Positions 1 through 6,595 of a DNA stretch of 64,000 nucleotides are shown here, one piece after another (the stretch's first letter is position 1; each line of letters starts with the position of its first letter). Source of the stretch: an uncultured Bryobacterales bacterium (GTDB lineage: Bacteria > Acidobacteriota > Terriglobia > Bryobacterales > UBA6623); the NCBI GenBank assembly GCA_958295955.1, contig OY282420.1:400236-464235 (forward strand), written 5' to 3'. Under the pieces are notes generated by a model. It saw nothing but the letters and a program-made list of their open reading frames with translations. It was not told the origin of the DNA and did no database searches. The translations under genes and the position numbers were made by a program.

Positions 1-224
1 GCGGTTCTCCGTTTGTCACTCTCTCGCCAGGAGGGCCGGGCGAGCAAACGGAATACGCCGAACAACAAGCCGTTGAACCCGGCGCCCTCCCCCAAGGGCG
101 CGTCATGAGCCCGATTGACGATAACGGCCGCGATCTCGGCATAATCTCCTGCCTGCGCTTCCCTGACTACTCGCGCCACCCATGCGGGCGCCTTCAGGCT
201 GTCGATCGGCAGTCCGACCGCCAA
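1..224 (-). CDS. N-terminal part of a protein running off the left edge, possibly formyltransferase-like
   Basis: A minus-strand frame stays open from about 260 to position 1 without a stop and reads a plausible N terminus: 'LAVGLPIDSLKAPAWVARVV' followed by 'YAEIAAVIVN'. The short beta-strand, helix ('..W...VV.E...'), 'AEI..VI.N' pattern is reminiscent of the N termini of formyltransferase / glycosyltransferase-like enzymes of the glucosamine-inositolphosphorylceramide transferase type, but only about 75 residues are visible, so this is weak. The start is uncertain: no ATG or GTG lies in frame; a TTG at 222-224 is the first usable codon, about 25 bp after the stop of the radical SAM gene, which suggests one operon reading leftwards. 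Confidence 0.45.
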   Translation of the reverse strand, partial: MAVGLPIDSLKAPAWVARVVREAQAGDYAEIAAVIVNRAHDAPLGEGAGFNGLLFGVFRLLARPSWRESDKRRT

Positions 225-249
225 GGGCTTGCGCGGGGATGCCTCTGCG

Positions 250-1821
250 TCACGATGTCCCGAACAGGCGGCGTCCGAGGATGCGCTTGGAATACCACGC
301 CGCGCGCGAGCGGAGGAAATGCAACAGCATGGACTTCATTCGATGCAAGTCCCGATGGAGAAGTATCAGCGACAGCCTGCGCCATCGGCTGCGGCTGTTC
401 TTGCGCGCGACCAGCGAGGCCGCCTCCCGGACAAGTTCCTTGAAACGGTCCGGCGGGATAAAGGCGGTGAAGCAGCTTTTCGGGCTCTGGTGGTTGTGAA
501 TCGCGATATCGAAGTCGTCGTCCACCACCCCGAGTTCCTTGCATACCTGGAAGAGTTCGGAGCCCGGATAGGGAGTGAAGATGCCCAGCATGATCGTATC
601 GGCGTGAATCCGTTCGATGGCCGTCAGCGTATCTCTCAACGTCTCTTCCGTTTCCTCGGGAAAACCAACCATGAAGAACGCGCCGACTTCGACGCCCTTC
701 CGCCGACAGATGTCCATCGCCGCATACGCCTTCTCGATGGTATGCCCCTTCTTCACGCCGCGCAGGATGCGGTTGTTGCCGGACTCGACTCCGATGTTGA
801 CCCGCACGCAGCCCGAACGGCGCATGTGTTCGATCGACCGCTCCTTGACGACGCCGACCGTGATCTCGCAGCCCCATTTGAGTCCGGAACACTCGGTTTC
901 GATCAAGCCGCACAACTCCTCGATATAACGCGGGTCGATCCCGAAGGTGTCATCGTCGAAGTAAACGTACTTGACATCCCGGTCCATCAACGCCTTGAGT
1001 TCGCTCACGACGTTGGCCGGCGAGCGCCAACGGGTCTTTTGCGTCCAGATGGCTTTGGACTCGCAGAACGTGCAACTGTAAGGGCAGCCGCGAGCCGAGA
1101 AGACGTACCCGAAGGCTTCAGCCGGATAGCGCTCGTAGTCCCGGAGAACCCGCGGCGCCGCTTCCGCCGGGAAAGGCAACTCGTCGAGGTCGGGAATGTT
1201 GGCGCGCGGCGGCGTGAACGCCGTCCGGCCGTCCCGGCGGTAGGCAAGCCCCGCCACCTCGCTCAGCGGCGCGCCGCCTTGCCGCGCCTTGAGCAACTCG
1301 ACCAGCGTCGTCTCCCCTTCGCCCAACACCGCCGCGTCGATATCCGGGCAGTCCAACGCAGTCTCCGTGGACAAGGTGGCGTGGGGGCCGCCCAAGACGA
1401 CCAGCGTGCCGCCGTTGTGCTCCTTGGCGATGCGCGCAACCCTCATCGCGGACGGGAAGTCCTGAGTCTTGGAGCTCAAGCCGACGACGTCCGGATCGAA
1501 CTCCGTGATAGCCGACCGTATTTCTGTCCAGATCGGCGCCGCCGGGTCTTCCAGCGTCCGCAGGTAACGGTCCATGCCATCTCTGATGCGGGTGGTGTTG
1601 TCGAGCGTGATAGCGGCCTTCTTCGGATTGAAATCGGCGTTGTATGCTTGGACCTCCCAATTCGTCCACTTCAGAACCGCGCCCGATAGATAGCCAAGCG
1701 CCAAGGGGAACTTCACCTGCGAGAAGTTGTCGTGGTAGAGCCGATTGAAAGGCGGGGCGATGATCATGACCCGCTTGTGGGGGGGGGACATTTCGACCTG
1801 CTGCGACTGCCGCATTCCCAT
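250..1821 (-). CDS. B12-binding-domain radical SAM protein
   Basis: Predicted cobalamin-dependent radical SAM enzyme of about 523 residues. Residues about 15-200 look like a B12-binding Rossmann domain ('FPLALGYLSGAVLK', 'DPDVVGLSS', 'VLGGPHATL', 'AAVLGEGE'). The radical SAM core follows with the [4Fe-4S] ligands C246, C250 and C253 in 'ARGCPYSCTFCESK', then 'YVYFDDDTFG' and 'GVESGNNRILRGVKKGHT', and a GFP-like 'VGFPEETEET'. Such proteins act as methyltransferases or cyclases on unreactive carbons, often in lipid or secondary-metabolite pathways; the substrate cannot be read from the sequence. The basic C-terminal tail is unusual. Starts: ATG at 1821, 1815 and 1791 are all in frame; the last is followed directly by a run of nine C residues on the coding strand. 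It probably forms an operon with the methyltransferase upstream and the partial gene downstream. Confidence 0.85.
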   Translation of the reverse strand: MGMRQSQQVEMSPPHKRVMIIAPPFNRLYHDNFSQVKFPLALGYLSGAVLKWTNWEVQAYNADFNPKKAAITLDNTTRIRDGMDRYLRTLEDPAAPIWTEIRSAITEFDPDVVGLSSKTQDFPSAMRVARIAKEHNGGTLVVLGGPHATLSTETALDCPDIDAAVLGEGETTLVELLKARQGGAPLSEVAGLAYRRDGRTAFTPPRANIPDLDELPFPAEAAPRVLRDYERYPAEAFGYVFSARGCPYSCTFCESKAIWTQKTRWRSPANVVSELKALMDRDVKYVYFDDDTFGIDPRYIEELCGLIETECSGLKWGCEITVGVVKERSIEHMRRSGCVRVNIGVESGNNRILRGVKKGHTIEKAYAAMDICRRKGVEVGAFFMVGFPEETEETLRDTLTAIERIHADTIMLGIFTPYPGSELFQVCKELGVVDDDFDIAIHNHQSPKSCFTAFIPPDRFKELVREAASLVARKNSRSRWRRLSLILLHRDLHRMKSMLLHFLRSRAAWYSKRILGRRLFGTS

Positions 1822-1858
1822 AATTTCTATAGCATATCAGAGAGCGGTTCGCCGTTTG

Positions 1859-2743
1859 TCATTCTCTCGCCAGGAGCGCCAGGCTGGTGAGTCGGTTCGA
1901 ACCGCCGGGCGCGGTCGGCCAGGGCAGCGCGCCCAGGGGCAAGGCGGCGATGCCGGCGCCTTCCGAGCGCAGGCGGCGCAGCGCAAGATGGGGTCCCGGC
2001 GCCGCGACGCCGCCCGGATGCAGAGGTTTCCCGTCGGGATAATAGGCGTCCATTAGCAATTGCCCGCCCGGACGCAATGCCGCGAGCGCCGGCGGAAGCT
2101 CCCGGTAAACAATATCCGCGGAGGCGGCGTGATCCACAAAGATGAAATCGAACTCATCCTCGCGTCCGGGGAGATAGTCCAGGGACGAGGCGGTGACGAA
2201 CTCGACCAGGTCGGCGCAGTCCAGCCGCTGCAGCATTTCCCGGGGCGAGGCGGAGACGCCGTGGCGCATCCACGGGCGCCCGGCGGGGTCGTTGACGTCG
2301 TTCAGATCCACGGTGACCAGGGAGGGCGCGTTCGCCTGGCCGCACGCCTTCAGCGCCATGGCGATATGCACGGTGGAGGCCCCGATGAGCGTGCCGATCT
2401 CCAGGACCGACCGCGGCCGCCAACGGCGAATCAGATACCAGAGCGCCCGCCGAACGCCCACATCGACGGCCTGCCATTTGTTCTCGTAGGGGAAGACTTC
2501 CCCGATGCGCCGCCGCGCCCGTTCCCATTCGCCGGCAAGGCCGTCGCCTGCGAACAACTCCGATAACGAGATATCCTCCAGCTTCGGCAGCTTGGAAACG
2601 TCCGCCTCCCGCGCGGGCTCGCGGCTCAGCCGCCTGGCCTGAAGCGCCCGCCGGAGCGCATTGTCCACCGGCGCGGGGAGGAACCGGCGGACCGTCCTTT
2701 TCAAGGCGCGGCTTGAAACGCGCAGGGGAAATGGGGAAGTCAC
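1859..2743 (-). CDS. class I SAM-dependent methyltransferase
   Basis: 294-residue methyltransferase of the Methyltransf_24 / O-methyltransferase-like kind. The glycine-rich SAM-binding loop is 'VLEIGTLIGASTVHIA' at about residues 116-131, followed by an acidic strand end 'LVTVDLND' and 'DEFDFIFVDHAAS', then 'LPPALAALRPGGQLLMDAYY'. This order (motif I, post I, II, III) is the expected one. The N-terminal roughly 100 residues are basic and have no recognised domain. It ends 38 bp before the first possible start of the radical SAM gene and is probably co-transcribed with it. Substrate unknown; a small molecule or glycolipid is a guess from its neighbours. The last 33 bp of this region (1845-1877) are repeated at 1-33. 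Confidence 0.8.
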   Translation of the reverse strand: MTSPFPLRVSSRALKRTVRRFLPAPVDNALRRALQARRLSREPAREADVSKLPKLEDISLSELFAGDGLAGEWERARRRIGEVFPYENKWQAVDVGVRRALWYLIRRWRPRSVLEIGTLIGASTVHIAMALKACGQANAPSLVTVDLNDVNDPAGRPWMRHGVSASPREMLQRLDCADLVEFVTASSLDYLPGREDEFDFIFVDHAASADIVYRELPPALAALRPGGQLLMDAYYPDGKPLHPGGVAAPGPHLALRRLRSEGAGIAALPLGALPWPTAPGGSNRLTSLALLARE

Positions 2744-2975
2744 CGGTTTTGCTTTTCATTTCCGGACGATGCCGGCCGGGATGGCGATCGACTCATCGCA
2801 TCCTTTTTCCATTGCGGTCATGCGCTGCGGAGAGGCCGTGTCGGCTGCGCTCAACAAACGCAGCCGGTAATGCGTTTCACGCGCCTCACTTGCGCGCGAT
2901 GCCGTACTTGCCGCTGAAGTCCGCGAAACTCCCGGCTTCTTGGCCGGCGCCCGAAGCCGTATTGTACGATAAAGC

Positions 2976-3785
2976 GTGTCCACTCAGGCGCCGGCGGCTC
3001 TTTTGCTCTGCGCGGGATTGCTGGCTGCGCAGCAACTCTACCGCGGGGCGCCCTTCCCGCCCTTGCCGCCGGCGGTCGCGGAACCGGCGGACGGCGAACG
3101 GCCGGCCGAATTTTCCATGGCGCGCATGGCCTATTCCGACCGCTACTCGGGGCTCCAACTCGCATTTCGATTCCACGGCGAAGTCGAGCGGCCGTGGCAA
3201 ATCGACACGCCGGCCTCCGAACGGCACTTTCTGCAAGGAGCGCGGCGCCTGTCGGCGGTGAACGCGCGGTCGAAAGAAGTTTACGTTCACCCCGGCGACG
3301 AAGAATTCTTCGACTACCCGTTTCTTTACGTCGTCGAACCGGGCCACTGGCAATTGACGGAACTGGAAGTCGCGAAAATTCGGGAATACCTGCTGCGCGG
3401 CGGATTCATCGTGTTCGACGACTTCCACGGCTCGGAAGAGTGGGAATTTTTCATGCGCGGCATCCGCCGCATCTTTCCCGAGCGCCCAATCGAAGACCTC
3501 GCCGCGGACGACGAGATTTTTCACGTGCTCTACGACATGGAGCATCGCGAGCAGATTCCCGGCCTGCAGGCGGTCTTCAGCCGCCGCACCTACGAGCGCG
3601 ACGGAAAAGTGCCGCATTGGCGCGGCATCCGCGACGACAACGGCCGGTTGATGGCGATGATCAACCACAACATGGACCTGGGCGACGCCTGGGAGCATGC
3701 CGATTGGCCGGCGTACCCCGAGAGATTCACCGCGATGGCCTACCGGCTGGGGATCAACTACATCATCTATGCAATGACCCATTAG
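2976..3785 (+). CDS. DUF4159 domain secreted protein
   Basis: 269-residue protein starting at GTG, with a short hydrophobic leader ('APAALLLCAGLLAAQQ'), so probably exported. The body matches the DUF4159 pattern: 'FSMARMAYSDRYSG', 'PWQIDTPASERHFLQGARRL', 'FDYPFLYVVEPGHWQLTELE', 'LLRGGFIVFDDFHGSEEW', 'GRLMAMINHNMDLGDAWE'. DUF4159 proteins have a glutamine-amidotransferase-like fold and in myxobacteria and Acidobacteria often lie beside MoxR ATPase and vWA-domain genes; those partners are absent here, so the gene stands alone. Function unknown. Confidence 0.85.
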   Translation: MSTQAPAALLLCAGLLAAQQLYRGAPFPPLPPAVAEPADGERPAEFSMARMAYSDRYSGLQLAFRFHGEVERPWQIDTPASERHFLQGARRLSAVNARSKEVYVHPGDEEFFDYPFLYVVEPGHWQLTELEVAKIREYLLRGGFIVFDDFHGSEEWEFFMRGIRRIFPERPIEDLAADDEIFHVLYDMEHREQIPGLQAVFSRRTYERDGKVPHWRGIRDDNGRLMAMINHNMDLGDAWEHADWPAYPERFTAMAYRLGINYIIYAMTH

Positions 3786-3826
3786 ACGGCATTCTTTAGC
3801 AAAAATATTCGCCGCAAGCGATGTTT

Positions 3827-6532
3827 TCAGTTCGATCCCTCGACCATATCCAATACCACTCTTTGTTTTCCAAAGTCGAATCGAATGCGCATTCTATCGC
3901 CGGAACCGGCGCCTGCATGACGGATAAATTGATTGTATCCCCAGCTTGCTCCATTCTCGGCAACGCACACGCTGCCGCACAAGAGGCCGTCTTTGAACTC
4001 GGCGCTGAATCTCTGCCCCGATACGCAGTCACGGATCGAAGCCGGGATGCCGATTACGAGGGCGCCAAGCTCTTCCGGCAAAACCGCTTCTATTGTCAGG
4101 CTGCTCTCAGTGTGGCTAACGAAACTGACGGTACGCCTGTTGCGTCTCGGTTGAGTAGCGTCTTCAATAGATCCGATCACTTCAGGACTGTACCGGTATC
4201 CGCAAAGCCCCCAAATTCCCGTTGCAAGATTCTGCAGCATGGGGCTCCCGCCAAGAAGTGCGCTGAAGGCTGCGTCCCCGGACATCCCGTTCGCTTTGCA
4301 TTCTCGATACAATTCGTTGCGCCGCGCAATGTTGTCTTGTCTATCGAGCAAAGTTTGAACGACAATCTTTTCGTTGCCGGATAATTCAGCTCGGTAGTCA
4401 AGCTTCTCGAGCGAAGAAACTCGCTCGCCGTCAAATTCGAATTCGGGATGAGCAGCTACAAATGCGGATAGCAACGTTTTCTCCGGGGAAGTTATCCGCC
4501 AAGTTCTCCGGCCGCGACTCTGTCGATTCTTGTAGTGGCGGCGCACGCCATTCAGAATTTGGTCAATTTCGATTGGCCGCCCTAGCGACAACATCTTGCG
4601 GATAACATTTCGCAAGCGATTCCTCTCCGGCCTCAGACCGGGCGCCCAAAACCAATCCCCGATCAAAAACCGGACATGCGGGCGCAGAATTCGCCGGACA
4701 AATTCAGGGTCGGCAGCAGCACTCGATCGCTCTGCCTCGGCGACGACTTCCCGGATGCTGCTCACGCCGGACGCTCCGGCTTGCCGTTTCGCCAACGACA
4801 GGAATTCATTCACTCGATTCGATTCCGGGCGGTGCGCTTGAACGAGCAGCACATCGTCCGCAACCGAACGTTCTTCAAGCTGTAAATTACGGTGCAAATC
4901 GGAAGCTGCCTGCAGAATGCTTCTTGCTTCCCAAGGGCGATCCGCAAGGCCGGAACGACAGAGGGCTTCTCCGGCATCCGCAAGGGAAAGCGGGCAACTT
5001 TCGGCAAGAAAATCCAATGCGCGGTCCAACGCCGGCATGAATACGGGATGCGCAGGTATCCGGGGGCGGACTTTTTTCTCGATTTGTCTGATTCGTTCCC
5101 TCGTTACGTTCAAAACTTTACCGGCTTGCTCCAGCGTACGCTGCTCCGACCCGGTCCAGCCGAAGCGCACGCCCATTGCCTCTGCTTGTTTCGCATCCCC
5201 TTCACACAAAAGCGTAAGGTAGTCCCGGAGAGAGCTTTCAAGGGAAAGCGCCTCTATGCTGCGCATCCGTTGCTCAATCTGGGGGACTGCGGCCAGCAAG
5301 CTGCGAATTCGAAGCGCACGGTTCTCCTGATCATCCTCTATGAGTGTGCTATTGATCCGATTCAAGACTGTTTCCTTACCTCGAAAAGGCAAGACATCGT
5401 GAAACCTCAAGTCAAGCGGACTCACTTGAGAAACCCAAGCTTTGTCCATGAGGGCATGAAATTCATCTAATTCATCTTTACGAAGCTCCTCAAATGGCTG
5501 AGAAAAACCGATCGCCGGAGTCCCTGAATCACCCGGAAGAAAACCTTCCAAGACATTCAAAATACCGATTACCGAAACGAAACCCATGTTTTCCAGAGAG
5601 GCCAAATCTCCCATTGTCGTTTCCCATAGAGTTTTGGAGTCATTTAATAATCCTGCTCTCTCAAAAATGTTCCTCGTTCGCTTGCTCCATGGTAAAGAAC
5701 GAGGATCGATTTGAGAAGCGAACACCCCGTTAGATATTTTTCTATCGGCAATCTTCCGAATTTTTGTGCGGAGCATACTGGATGTCCAATTGATCAGATC
5801 TTTTCTGAGCAAAGCATTCGGCCAAATACCGGACTTCCACAAATCTTCCCCTGTCGCTCCGGGTTGCAGTTCGAGCGCAGCAGCAATTTGGCGCGGCAGC
5901 TTGGCCGGACCCCAAACATCGAACAAGGCTTCGGGCAGCGGCGGTCTCGCTTTTCTTTTTTCATGGGCCTGTTCGTTTTCTTGCCGGCTCAGGGAAATTT
6001 TGAAGCGCGACTTCCCGCCGCCTTCTTGCGGAGCTTCCGTACTCTCTGCACGCTGCCGTAACAACTCGGCCGCTGCTTCTGCCGTTGCCGTCGCATCGAG
6101 GATCGAAAGAATCCCCATATGGCGAATCCGTAACAGATCTGCAAAAGCCAGTCCGGCAAACTCTTGCGGACTATCGATCAGCCCTGCGGAAACAAGGCAA
6201 TTCATAGTCCGCATACGCCATGGAACAAGTCGCGGGGAAAGGCGTTCCGGCCAGTTGAATGGGAATGCCGGAAACTTTTTGATTTTGCTGCGGCGAATAC
6301 TAAATTCGTATGCCAACCATCTTTGAAGTCTATCCGTAAATTGTATGGGGTCGCTCAGCGATTCCGGACCAAGCTCCACGAATGTCGCCTTCTCCGGTAG
6401 ATTCAGAGCTGCAACAACCCACTGCGGCACTCTCTCGAGTTGCCAGCACTCGCGCAACAAACGCGGCAACAAGGGCGTTCCGGGTTCTCCCCAAGCCGAG
6501 AAACCGCTGTATTCGAATGGAGTTTCCACCAT
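3827..6532 (-). CDS. large DNA-binding-like protein: two alpha-CTD-like modules plus sigma region 4-like HTH
   Basis: 901 residues, not assigned to a named family. Residues about 35-150 and 212-330 are an internal duplication. Each ends in a helix-hairpin-helix unit like the RNA polymerase alpha C-terminal domain ('PWRMRTMNCLVSAGLIDS..LLRIRHMG' and 'PWSKRTRNIFERAGLLND..LASLENMG'). Residues about 455-490 form a sigma-70 region 4-like helix-turn-helix ('RTLEQAGKVLNVTRERIRQIEKKV' split: 'TLEQAGKVLNVT', 'RERIRQIEKKV'). Residues 500-780 look like several winged-helix units, and 800-897 are beta-rich. Base composition is visibly lower in GC than both neighbours and codon use differs, suggesting horizontal acquisition. 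No core sigma region 2 is present, so it is not a sigma factor. A role as regulator, silencer or defence-associated DNA-binding protein is a guess. Confidence 0.75.
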   Translation of the reverse strand: MVETPFEYSGFSAWGEPGTPLLPRLLRECWQLERVPQWVVAALNLPEKATFVELGPESLSDPIQFTDRLQRWLAYEFSIRRSKIKKFPAFPFNWPERLSPRLVPWRMRTMNCLVSAGLIDSPQEFAGLAFADLLRIRHMGILSILDATATAEAAAELLRQRAESTEAPQEGGGKSRFKISLSRQENEQAHEKRKARPPLPEALFDVWGPAKLPRQIAAALELQPGATGEDLWKSGIWPNALLRKDLINWTSSMLRTKIRKIADRKISNGVFASQIDPRSLPWSKRTRNIFERAGLLNDSKTLWETTMGDLASLENMGFVSVIGILNVLEGFLPGDSGTPAIGFSQPFEELRKDELDEFHALMDKAWVSQVSPLDLRFHDVLPFRGKETVLNRINSTLIEDDQENRALRIRSLLAAVPQIEQRMRSIEALSLESSLRDYLTLLCEGDAKQAEAMGVRFGWTGSEQRTLEQAGKVLNVTRERIRQIEKKVRPRIPAHPVFMPALDRALDFLAESCPLSLADAGEALCRSGLADRPWEARSILQAASDLHRNLQLEERSVADDVLLVQAHRPESNRVNEFLSLAKRQAGASGVSSIREVVAEAERSSAAADPEFVRRILRPHVRFLIGDWFWAPGLRPERNRLRNVIRKMLSLGRPIEIDQILNGVRRHYKNRQSRGRRTWRITSPEKTLLSAFVAAHPEFEFDGERVSSLEKLDYRAELSGNEKIVVQTLLDRQDNIARRNELYRECKANGMSGDAAFSALLGGSPMLQNLATGIWGLCGYRYSPEVIGSIEDATQPRRNRRTVSFVSHTESSLTIEAVLPEELGALVIGIPASIRDCVSGQRFSAEFKDGLLCGSVCVAENGASWGYNQFIRHAGAGSGDRMRIRFDFGKQRVVLDMVEGSN

Positions 6533-6595
6533 CGCAGTTACCTATGGTACAATGAGAAATGCGCGGAGTAGAACAAAGAACCGAGCGGAAGCCCG

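Noticed and set aside
16-105. A second methyltransferase C terminus at the left edge
   Set aside because: The frame with the 'LLARE' stop closes again at 103-105, while another minus frame is open across the whole edge and reads like a real N terminus.
2886-2962. Minus-strand tail reading '...FADFSGKYGIARK' before the DUF4159 gene
   Set aside because: It looks like a protein end, but the frame above it is antisense to the DUF4159 gene and no start or domain supports a separate gene; at most a small remnant.
3827-6532. A bona fide sigma factor
   Set aside because: Only a region 4-like HTH is visible; no region 2 (core binding, -10 recognition), and the protein is far too long.
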